A stretch of 64,000 nucleotides of DNA, taken from contig OX485805.1 in the NCBI GenBank assembly GCA_950295325.1, positions 24,107,501-24,171,500 of the forward strand. The letters run 5' to 3'. Below, piece after piece: positions 33,094-42,100 of the stretch. How positions within the stretch are numbered: position 1 is the first letter of the stretch; each line of letters starts with the position of its first letter. A model generated the notes under the pieces. The model had not been told where the DNA came from and ran no database searches. It saw only the letters and a program-made list of their open reading frames with translations. The DNA is from Polytrichum commune. Taxonomy: Eukaryota > Streptophyta > Polytrichopsida > Polytrichales > Polytrichaceae. Both the position numbers and the translations under genes were made by a program.

Positions 33094-35895
33094 AGAATAC
33101 TGAACCCGATACCACCTGAAAACCTAGAAAAATTTAACACAATATTCTTTGAAGAAAACTCCACCCAACTTAAAGAACTTATCACACTACTAGAAAACCA
33201 CCAACACTTAACACCTGATCAATGGCTAGATGCCTGTGCATCACTCGACTACATTATAAACAAAATCTCAGAAACAATCGAAAAAACCTACAAAGCAGAC
33301 CCACTACCCAACCTTACAACCAGAACATCGCAACAAGGCGGTTTTCTACCACGCAAACAAGCTAGAGAATGGAAAAGACACCTCAACACATATCACCTCA
33401 TCAGAAAAGCCATTTACATAGCACAACATGACCCAAGCTGGCTAGTGCACCCCATCCTAACCGATATCCGAAACCACCAACACGTCAACATCCCGCACCC
33501 ACCTGCTACAGCAGCATCCCCTAATGAATGGATTAACACAATAGCGGCCCTCGCAAAAACTGCAAATAAAGAAGCCAGAAAAATCACCACAAAATATACT
33601 AGAGACTGCATTTTAAAAGCTGTATCGAAATACCGCCAAATGTATGAAAAAAGCCCCCAAAAAATAAACCGTAAAGTCTTCAAAAACACTGAAACTTCAC
33701 CTCTTGACTCCATCATTGATAGACAAAATAACATATTAACCAGCCCTGAAGACATTGCATCAGAGATTTACGCACAACAATCCATTAGTAACCGCCCAAC
33801 AGTCCCCACGTGCCACCATCAAAATACACACCCACTTCACTGTACATGTGGAGTCAGACAATACCCATGGCACGACCTAGAAGGGTACACAATTGACAAA
33901 CGAGGAGAACCCCAAATTCCCTTACACACATACTTTGATCAAGAAACCTATGACTTCTGTCTTAAAAATCTAAATAATAACAAAGCCCCAGGCCTAGACA
34001 AAATTTCCAACTCAATTCTAAAAAATATGCCTCCGCGCTTTTACAAACTATTTTTCCTATTTTTTAAGCACTGCTATAAACAAAAGCAAATTCCCGCATC
34101 ATGGAAAACTAGCCTAACAGTTTTATTATACAAAAAAGGCAACCCATCACAACTAACAAATCACAGACCTAATTGCACTAGCTAACACCATATATAAATT
34201 TTACACAAGTACACTAACCTCTATCCTATCAGCATACGGAGAAAGATACCAAATACTACACGATAGCCAAGAAGGGTTCAGAGCAGAAAGAAACACCTCC
34301 AGACAAATCCAAATACTAATCGCAGCGCTTGAAGACGCAAAATTTACAAACCAAGATATATATATTCTTTACATTGACTTCAAAAACGCCTTTGGCTCCA
34401 TTGACCACGCCAGACTCTTAGCCATAATGAAAGACTTGGGTTACCCCACTGACTCAATAAACCTCATAGGAAACATATACTCATAATCTTCAACCATATT
34501 TACTGGCAAACACTTCGGAAAAACCCTACCAATCCATATCCAAAGAGGTACAATACAAGGCGATACCCTTAGCCCATACTTATTCATCATATTTCTAGAG
34601 CCCCTACTCAGATGGCTACAACAAAGAAACAAAGGATATACTTTAGGTACGTCTAGAATCAAAATCTCATCAGCAGCATATGCAGATGATCTTGCAGCAA
34701 TAGCCAACAAACTAGAGACACTACAAACACTATTACATAAACTAGACAAATTCTGCAAATGGGCAGGAATGGATCTAGGAATACCAAAATGCGCAGTAAC
34801 TGGATGTCCAAACAAATCTAAACTTAACCCCACAACCTTCAAGGCCCTAATCCAATCCACCAACATAAACTATAGAAACCAACCTATACCAGTCCTAAAC
34901 CAACACGAACCCTACACATACCTAGGAATAAATCTTGCACCATCACTCAAGTGGAAAACACAAATAAATACCACTACAGCTAAAATAACCAAACAATGTC
35001 AAGCCCTCGTAGCATGCCCAGCCACTATGAAACAAAAAATCAACATGGCTGATACAGTCATACGCGTTGGAATAGTATATAGCTTTTATGCAGTACCATA
35101 CTCCATACCAGCCATAAAAAAACTTGACAAAAAAATCATCGCACTCCATAAAACACTATGCGGAATACCCAAATGCACATCTAATATTGCTACGCAACTC
35201 CCCCACAACCTATTTGGAATTGAAGCATTTTCACTACAAAATGCCTATCTACGGTGTATTGGAGAGCAACTACAAAATGCCCTTAACGACAAAGGCCGTA
35301 TTGGGAAAATTTATACCGGCTTAACACAATTTATACTTGCCAAATACGGAGGTTCTAAAGAAATTACCCGTATTAAATATCACCACTGTGTTAGATCACC
35401 TATTACTAGAACACTATTTCTACTCAAGCATAAAGCCGGAATCCACCTTAAAAGTACAATAAACAACTTCCTCCTACACCCATCCCCACTCGAAAACGCA
35501 TGGATGCAAGAAGCACAAATGCTACAGGGTCTAAACCCCAACACCTCACTTAAACTATTACACAAATTGCTCATACATAATATAACAACACTAGACCAAA
35601 TTACCATGCCTAATGGCTCCACACTAATGAACCTAGATGAATTCAAAATCTACCACTCCACCCCCTCCAAACTCATCCAAAGTGCACTAAACATTGATAA
35701 TCAACTATTTTGCCAACCTCCCTGTAACCACGAATGCCCCCTACCATGCCAACGACACCATCTGCCCAGATCCCTCAAAGACAAATATATACTAAGACAC
35801 CATAACATTCTACCTCACCTACCGACTCCCCCCGTACACCCCCCAAACCCTCCCATCCCCCCTCTACCCCCTCCCCCCAACAACATACTTAAGGA
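33094..35895 (+). pseudogene. LINE ORF2: reverse transcriptase domain and thumb region
   Basis: Recognised RT blocks in order: N-N-K-A-P-G-L-D-K (about 33976-34002), I-P-x-S-W-K and K-K-G-N-P-x-x-L-x-N-H-R-P, I-A-L-A-N-T-I-Y-K, E-G-F-R, Y-I-D-F-K-N-A-F-G-S-I-D (about 34372-34407), Q-G-D-T-L-S-P-Y-L-F (about 34557-34585), catalytic A-Y-A-D-D-L (about 34675-34695), and Y-L-G-I. This copies element RNA at the nicked target. Lesions: one extra A near 34168 (frame change just before I-A-L-A-N-T) and TAA at 34484-34486. The frame is otherwise open. A 300-residue linker precedes the RT core and contains a possible Cys/His knuckle (C-H-H-x-x-x-H-x-x-H-C-x-C near 33812-33850). Confidence 0.92.
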
Positions 35896-36140
35896 CCCTC
35901 GACAATATCCCATATACAAAATACTGGATCACAAACAAAAACAATCTACCGACCATAACGGAATAAAAAGAACAGTCACGTCATACCTATGTCAATGGAC
36001 TACAACAAATAACCATACATACAACAAATGGCAAATCCCAAGGGACCTATACCCCTATTGCGATGCCAACACTTGCAACCACAACACCGCCCTACTTACC
36101 CACTACCACACGGAAAGACAACACAAATACTTCTCAAACA
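35896..36140 (+). other. Chromodomain-like module in LINE ORF2
   Basis: The ORF2 frame here encodes Y-P-I-Y-K-I-L-D-H-K, then after an insert S-Y-L-C-Q-W, then Y-N-K-W, D-L and a helix ending L-L-T-H-Y-H. This follows the chromodomain pattern: Y-x-V/I-E-K-I-L-x-H/K, three strands with Y-L-V-K-W, a second Trp, N-L/D-L and a final helix with L-I-x-x-Y. The first aromatic and the Trp of the methyl-lysine cage are kept. Chromodomains target Ty3/gypsy chromovirus integrases to marked chromatin. I do not know them as a standard LINE module. The insert between strands 1 and 2 is longer than usual (about 13 residues). A Pro-rich linker (35815-35885) precedes it. Confidence 0.6.
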
Positions 36141-37185
36141 TTATTAATGCCTACTTCTCCACAGAACAACAAAGAGACACGAGATATGTCATACCTACCA
36201 ATATAATCCCACTAGCACATATCTCTATTAATGAATGCAACCCAGAAAATGACATCGAAACCAACTCCGATACAATCCAAATACAATTTGACGTCGCTCA
36301 CATACACGAGGATAATGGTAGGCATCTCATCACCATCCCGAAAACTAGACTAATGTAGTTATGGAAACAATACCAATTGGCAAAAAACACCACACATGGG
36401 CTAGAACCGCCCACCCAATCTTTCGAAACCGAAATTGTCTGGTTATATCAAAGATACAAATACCGAATCCCGAAAAGTGACCCACTCAAACGTGCCCAAT
36501 ATACAATACCAACCCCAATATTAGATCTCCTAATAACCACATTCAATATCAACCAGTCATACTTCTCATCCCCAGTGACATGCCCCACACAACTCACCCA
36601 ATTCTACTCGCCATTCTCGCGTGACATAATATTTGGATCCTTAGGGAAAGCATTTGACCACAAATGGCAAGGAATAGGATACGCTTATCCCCACAACGAA
36701 ACAGACCTACAACAAGCCATTCACTGGGCTCGAATGGCGGCCCAAAATGATCCACATACAATCACTATACTTATATCTCCGGATACCGACTGGTACAAAA
36801 ACCCAAACCCGCCCGTAGGTCCATTCCTGGACACACACATCATTGCCCACTTTGCAGCCAATACGATTGCATATGAAGAACCCACAATACCTCCCGAACT
36901 CAATATTACAGGAAAAGAACCGTCTACCCTACAAATATTTTGTATCCACCACCAAAACAATAACATAGGCACCTATGAACAAATGAAACTACTAAAGGAC
37001 ATAGCAGACAATCTCCAAATACTACAAAGTCACACCCAAATTGCACCACCCACCCCTTCAAACATCACAGTGAACTCTAGTAAAAAATGGTCTAAATCAA
37101 ACTACCCGAATATACCCCCAAACAATAACATCCCTACCCCACAACTCCCAAACTACCAAACAAACCTACCACTAAAATTCCACCC
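36141..37185 (+). pseudogene. LINE ORF2: unassigned domain between chromodomain-like module and RNase H
   Basis: The frame is open except for a TAG at 36356-36358, after which it continues in the same phase. From about 36600 to 36970 it reads like a compact globular domain: F-Y-S-P-F-S-R-D-I-I-F-G, W-Q-G-I-G-Y-A-Y-P, L-Q-Q-A-I-H-W-A-R-M-A-A-Q, then I-T-I-L-I-S-P. I do not recognise the family with confidence. The layout faintly recalls nucleotide- or SAM-binding folds (helix after a strand, SPF/YPH motifs), but no DPPY/NPPF-type catalytic motif is visible, so I give no function. Confidence 0.5.
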
Positions 37186-37755
37186 CCAATTCAGCTACTA
37201 CACTGATGGCTCCTTTATGAAACCCAAAGAAATAGCCCCCGGGGAATGGAGAAGAGAAAGAGCTGGATACGGTATCTACAGCCCCAAAGGGCTAAACATC
37301 GCCAATAGATTACATGGACATCAAAACATATTACGAGCAGAAATGATTGCTATACACGAAGCACTAAGCATTATCAACGCACAGTTTCCCAACGAACCCG
37401 CATACATATTCACAGACAGTCTAAATGTATTATACCTACTTAACACTCAAATTAAACACCCCACACTTCATAATAGTCACCCAGACCAAACCACATTAGC
37501 CTCCATGGTTAAAATTCTTCAAAAAAGGACACAACCAATTACACTATACAAAGTTAGAGCACACGTCAACATTGAAGGCAATGAAAAAGCATACAAACTA
37601 GCCAAAAAAGGATTAGAATTAGAGCACAGAACTGCCGCCCACCCATACGAACATGCCCACGCCACCCCTTACTATTACCAAAAAGACGTATGGGCCTCGA
37701 TGGAAGACGTTCCGGACAAAGGCCCAGTTAGATTTCTAGAAGAAAAAAATTAAAA
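37186..37755 (+). pseudogene. LINE ORF2: RNase H domain (one catalytic residue changed)
   Basis: RNase H motifs: Y-Y-T-D-G-S-F (about 37196-37216), G-Y-G-I-Y-S, L-R-A-E-M-I-A-I-H-E-A-L (about 37330-37365), F-T-D-S-L-N-V (about 37408-37428) and V-R-A-H-V-N-I-E-G-N-E-K-A-Y. The usual last motif is N-E-x-A-D; here Asp is Tyr (TAC), so the fourth acidic residue is missing. RNase H removes RNA from the hybrid after first-strand synthesis. The frame closes at a TAA at 37751-37753; one base shift in the adjoining A run restores the downstream frame. Confidence 0.88.
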
Positions 37756-38661
37756 AATATGACAGGGAAACGAACCTAGCAATCATGGCTACACAAACCC
37801 CCAACACCCGTAAATGGACAGAAAACATAGATATAGACAATGAGTTGTCAAACGAATTCTGGACAAATCCCGCTATCACCGACAAACAAAAATCATGCCT
37901 CATCAAATTCCGCACAGGAACCTACATGGGTAATGCGAGAAAACAAATGTTTTTTGGCCACCAAAGATTTCCCACTATCACGTGCCCCATATGCAACTCA
38001 AATGAACCAGATACATGGATACATGTATTACTTACATGTAAACACCAACATATACACTCACTTAGAGTTAAAAGACATAACAAAGCAGTCGGAGAAATTA
38101 GGAAGCTCCTAATCTCATCAGAAAAATCCCGATGCTTTACTCTCATGAATGCTGGCACCTTCAATAACAATCCCCAAGAAAACACAGTCCCCAATTGGCT
38201 ACTCCCCTGCACATGTAGTACACAAAGATGTCACTGTAACGCAAGATTTAGACCTGATATCCTATGTGTTAAAGGACTAACATATCAAAATGCCCCCCCC
38301 CCCCAACGATGTCGACCCTAACCTTACCATACAATTCATTGAATTCACATATTGCAATGACAGATTCTCCCCAGAAGCAATTGGAGCAAAAAATAACAAA
38401 TACAGCCCACTAATTGCCAGCATTGCTTCCAAAGGATGGAAAATCGAACCACTTATTGTCATCACTGCTGGGGCCAGAGCGACTGCCCACACCCCATCTA
38501 TGAAAGCACTAGAGACCAACTTCAAAATACCTATGGCCACCATCAAAAATACCTTCAAAAACATTAACACCATTGCAATACAATATGCTATGTCTATTCT
38601 CCTCCATAAAAGGAGAATTGAAAACCACCAACCACTCCCCCAAAATCCAGACCCCCCATAA
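37756..38661 (+). pseudogene. LINE ORF2 C-terminus: CCHC knuckle and PD-(D/E)XK-like endonuclease domain
   Basis: The frame from 37756 gives C-P-I-C-x9-H-x4-C at about 37983-38039, close to the CCHC motif that precedes the restriction-like endonuclease of R2/CRE-type LINEs. A second Cys cluster (C-T-C-x5-C-x-C, about 38209-38240) leads into R-P-D-I-L (about 38248-38262). After a slip in the C run at 38292-38302 comes I-Q-F-I-E-F-T-Y-C (about 38329-38356), K-x-x-K-Y, and G-A-R-A-T-A-H-T-P-S-M. PD followed by a hydrophobic-strand Glu and then Lys fits a PD-(D/E)XK nuclease, although the PD-to-E spacing is longer than in R2. The domain recurs at 58463-59010. Stop TAA at 38659-38661. Confidence 0.7.
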
Positions 38662-38878
38662 CTCAGAACTTTAAAGTTAGGGTAAGGGGCAAGGGGTATT
38701 ATATTAGGCGTAGTTACATTACTGGTTTCTTGTGTCTAAAGTGTCTACTCTCGAAAGGGGGGAGTAGATCTTCTCCTTCATACCTCTGTCCTGTGGGCTT
38801 GGGATTGAAGGTAGATCGAACAGACACTTAATTCACGTCGGTCTCCTTCGGAGACCGAAGTTGTTTCTCTTCTCTCTC
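38662..38878 (+). other. LINE 3' UTR with terminal hairpin
   Basis: A 217-bp tail with no poly(A). It contains a perfect 9-bp stem with a UUC loop at 38838-38858 (TCGGTCTCC/GGAGACCGA), 20 bp before the proposed 3' end, then a CT-rich tail. LINE reverse transcriptases commonly recognise 3' UTR hairpins; the role here is inferred. Confidence 0.5.
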
Positions 38879-38891
38879 TTCTTTTGCAACT
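38879..38891 (+). repeat. LINE target-site duplication, right copy
   Basis: TTCTTTTGCAACT, identical to 13682-13694. The sequence beyond (TCTTACCTAG...) does not resemble the LINE. Confidence 0.55.
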
Positions 38892-39344
38892 TCTTACCTA
38901 GTATCTCTACCACAAAGGAGAACTTGGATGAAATTTGATGCTCACAAATTCTAAAATTTTGGTTTGCGCACATGCAAAAAACCACAACCAATCCATACAT
39001 GATAAAATCATGTTGAAATTTGTGGTTGTAGCTTCAATATACGTAATCGTTTTTGTGTAAGATTTTATATTAGAATTGCGCTCCTTCAAGTCATCAAAAT
39101 CTACTCGTATGTATTGCAATGACATTTGGAAATTGGACCAGGCACATTTAGGGGTTAAGTGGCAATAAGGCCATCAATAGAATAATGTATATAGAAACGC
39201 TGCACAAAGGTTGGCAAAAGCTCTCATGTGGATTTCACCATGCTCAATGCCGGAGCTTCTAAGATCTAGACGACCGGGATAAAGCAGAAACCCTAACCCT
39301 AACGTTCCGCCTCTCTTCCAAAGCCACCGAGAAGAGAGACTTTC
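38892..39344. other. Short spacer between LINE and right inverted-repeat arm
   Basis: No supportable gene. A telo-box cluster AACCCTAACCCTAACG lies at about 39290-39303, next to pyrimidine-rich sequence, which in plants marks promoters of growth-related genes, but no gene follows. A 69-codon minus-strand frame covers the same bases and has no family resemblance. Confidence 0.35.
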
Positions 39345-40797
39345 TTTTATGTATAATGCCTTCCACTCTTCGTTTGTATCCATCTCTCTCTCTATCTTCT
39401 TCGCTCGAGTTGCGCGCTTGGTCTACAAGTTAGCCATGTGAATATTGTAGGTTATCTTTGTTAGTGTTTGATGACGGCTTCATAAACTGATCGTCGGGTA
39501 TGCTGTGCCGATGGGTCCGTTCCCTGAAGCAATAGCGCAGAGTCTGAAGCGCCTAGGAAACGCTTGAGCCTTATGCGGCCCTCGCTATGCCAGAGCCGGT
39601 GTATACGACTCGGCCTTGGTACGAAGGGTTGTTGACATCTATTTGATTTGAATGTAGCGGCGAACGTTGCCATGATGACGAAAAAACGTATTATGTCTGG
39701 ACATCTGAGGTCAGCGGAAGCTGTATGTGCAGAGACAGTGTTTATTCATCTGAGCAAAACGGTTTCAATGTTGAGTTGGGTACCATTGTTATATTTGATT
39801 ACTGTGCAAACATTACCAGCGCCTGAGGTAGCTGTGTTTCGGTGTTCTCTCGGGAAGACAGAGATGCAGATTTGCTCGTTGGCGTTAAATATGGTTGCTA
39901 GAAGGAAGTAGAGATGGATCTTACCAACCTGGAGTTATTTGTAACTCCGGTGTCAAATGTTCCTGCTTACATGTAACTATCTTTCGTGTAGTTTTGGTTC
40001 CTTGGGGAGGGGTGCTTGGTGATGACGAAATGCAGACGGGCGGACTGAAATGATGCCATGTTGAAATGTCTGTTATTTCCTTCGGCTTGTGCCGTTAGGT
40101 GTCTGAAAGCTGGTGTAGGGTTGTTGATTAGAGCGTATGATGATTGTTAATCTTATTCTACACGCTGAATGAAAAGATGTGGAAACTTTAAAACACCTCT
40201 GACAATCTGATGCTTAAGTTTGGTGAGAGAATGGATAATGATGAGAACAACATATTTCCAACACTTGGACTGACTTCGTGATGTGAAACATGCTGCGTTC
40301 TTTCTGAATCCGAATGATATTTAGAAGGTGTGAATCGGGTGAATATAGTTATGATATATGAACAGGGAATGGGAACACGGTTTTAGACGTGAAACATTGA
40401 GGATGAGAGTGTAAGTTGTGTGACGATTTCATTGGCGTGAGTTTGTTGAATTTGTTCCGATGATGATGAAACAAATACTTTCGTTCTACTTATATGCTTA
40501 ATGCAATGAAGAAAGCTATTTGGAGACCTGAACTGAGGAAAAGGTTTGTTACAAGAAAGAAGCTGAATTCATCGACGGTGTTATCGGACGATAATGAAAG
40601 CAACATATTCCGTTCTTTGTATTGTGTGGAATGTTGGAATAGGGTATCGAGTGATGACATACAAACACAAAATCTTAGGACACCTTCTTACACGGTAATC
40701 ACTGTGGATGAGAGTCAAAGCTGTCTGACGGTACCTTGTTTTGAAATATATTGTTATGGTGGTGAGTGGGTTTGTTGTGATGATTAAAGAAAATAAT
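39345..40797. repeat. Long inverted repeat, right arm
   Basis: Reverse complement of 5565-7120. The inner limit is about 39345, at TATACATAA shared with the left arm near 7110; the outer limit is about 40797. The 87-codon frame at 39648-39911 matches the left-arm frame with two visible amino-acid changes. An extra subunit follows outside (about 40800-40850: ATGCTTGACGGAATGAGGAA), similar to a subrepeat at about 40495-40540. No target duplication could be found at the outer ends. Confidence 0.8.
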
Positions 40798-40850
40798 TTG
40801 GTTTACTTATATGCTTGACGGAATGAGGAAAGCTATTTGGAGATTTGAAG

Positions 40851-41744
40851 TTTGTAATAATGCGTATTCGCAGTTATCCGCAATGATGATTTCAAAGAAT
40901 TATACATGTTAGACTATGGAGATGACCAGCATCATCAGTGAATAACAAACAAATTCTGAGCGGATTTTGTGCCTTGTCAAATTACAAAATTCAAAACAAA
41001 ACGTCACTGACAATCTGCTGCTTAATCTAATTCCATGTAAATAACCATGCGGGATACCTCCCTAATCGACTCTTTAAATCCTAAACACCTCCATCCGCAC
41101 AGTAATGTGAAACTTGGTACTAGCGTTTTTTCTGGACCCAGGACATCATGGAGAAGTCGATTAATCAGATAGAGCCACAAAATTTTCTCGGTGGATAAGA
41201 GAACACTTCCTAGAACTTATGCACTTGGATTTGCAATGTAGAGCACTGTCCGGGGAGAACCGGCCGTCAGTTACAGATGAACCGGTCGAGTTTGAGAAAT
41301 AACCGGTTCAAGACTTCAGAAGAATTACTCATTTTAGAGCAATTTATAGAATATACCTCATGAATAAACAGGAAGATGATATTATGTAACCGGTTTGATT
41401 TTGGGCCGTTTCACGTTGGCCGTCCAAGTCGAGAGCTATGTTCGGGGAAAACCGACGGCTAGTTCATTATCAGCCGATGGATTTCCCCTCATGGCCGGTC
41501 CAAATTTCCAACCATCGGGTGGCAATCCGACTGTAATTTCAATCCTCCGGCAATTAGCCGATGGACTAGAAAATGTCCCGAAAATGTAGCCGATTCTTCT
41601 TGAGTTACTGGATTTCAGCTGGAAGCATCCATAGCGCTAGTTGTCTGGGGCATCTGATGATGCACTTGAGGAAGTACCCTAAACCTTAAACATTTTGAAT
41701 TATGCAACCTTTCCATGTGACCAAATCCAATTGCTTCTATGAAG
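40851..41744. other. Intergenic, CCGG-phrase rich, no gene seen
   Basis: Phrases such as AACCGGTCGAG, GCCGATGG and CCGGTTTGATTTTGGGCC (41260-41600) resemble those near 2990-3120 and the SINE-like units. No open frame has a plausible family. Likely decayed repeat DNA. Confidence 0.35.
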
Positions 41745-42100
41745 AATTGGGGGACCCTTGGCCTTCAAGCGGTGAAGGCATTGCTAGGTTCAATTCCTGC
41801 CAACGATATTAACTCTTCAAATTTAAAGTTTTGAACATGCCTTTCTTTTCACTTATTCAAGATTCTGTACTCAGAAATGATTTCTAATAACTTTTCATAC
41901 ATTTTTAAAGCAATTAGTGCCGATATGAATTCCATTTAATCGGATATTGGCCAATGAAAATATGAAAATATAGGCAATTGGCCGATTGATTTTACAAAAG
42001 ACTGGTTCTTGCCGATGTAAATTGGAAAAAATCCGACCCTTCGTAGCCACTACCGGCAATTAGCCACTAAGGCTTCAAAAACTTCCCGAACTCTGGTCGA
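41745..42100 (+). mobile_element. SINE-like unit with tRNA-related head (copy 2)
   Basis: A-box-like TGGCCTTCAAGCGG and B box GGTTCAATTCC lie 25 bp apart at about 41758-41805, as in a tRNA-derived head. The body has ATTGGCCAATGAAAAT and CCGGCAATTAGCC phrases and the end AAAACTTCCCGAACTCTGG. Layout matches copy 1 at 4313-4665, although the bases have diverged. No target duplication seen. Confidence 0.42.

Larger units (their letters stand above)
13695..38878 (+). mobile_element. Giant dual-endonuclease LINE (Dualen/RandI-like), split by a CACTA insertion
   Basis: The proposed limits are set by TTCTTTTGCAACT, present at 13682-13694 and 38879-38891, read as a 13-bp target duplication. Subtracting the nested CACTA leaves about 12.9 kb, very long for a LINE. 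Order: 5' leader, ORF1, a G-poor His/Pro/Lys-rich region with a 2A motif, APE-type endonuclease, reverse transcriptase, chromodomain-like module, unassigned domain, RNase H, CCHC knuckle, PD-(D/E)XK-like domain, 3' UTR with a hairpin and no poly(A). Dualen of Chlamydomonas is known to carry both APE and restriction-like endonucleases, hence the tentative placement. At least five frameshifts, mostly in homopolymers, and two nonsense codons break ORF2, so this copy is dead or its homopolymers were misread. End assignment is an inference. Confidence 0.72.

Noticed and set aside
32836-34170. Programmed frameshifting in LINE ORF2
   Set aside because: There are several slips, in C, A and mixed runs and at different domain positions. 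Decay or homopolymer error is simpler. Only the ORF1/ORF2 overlap near 28948 remains a candidate.
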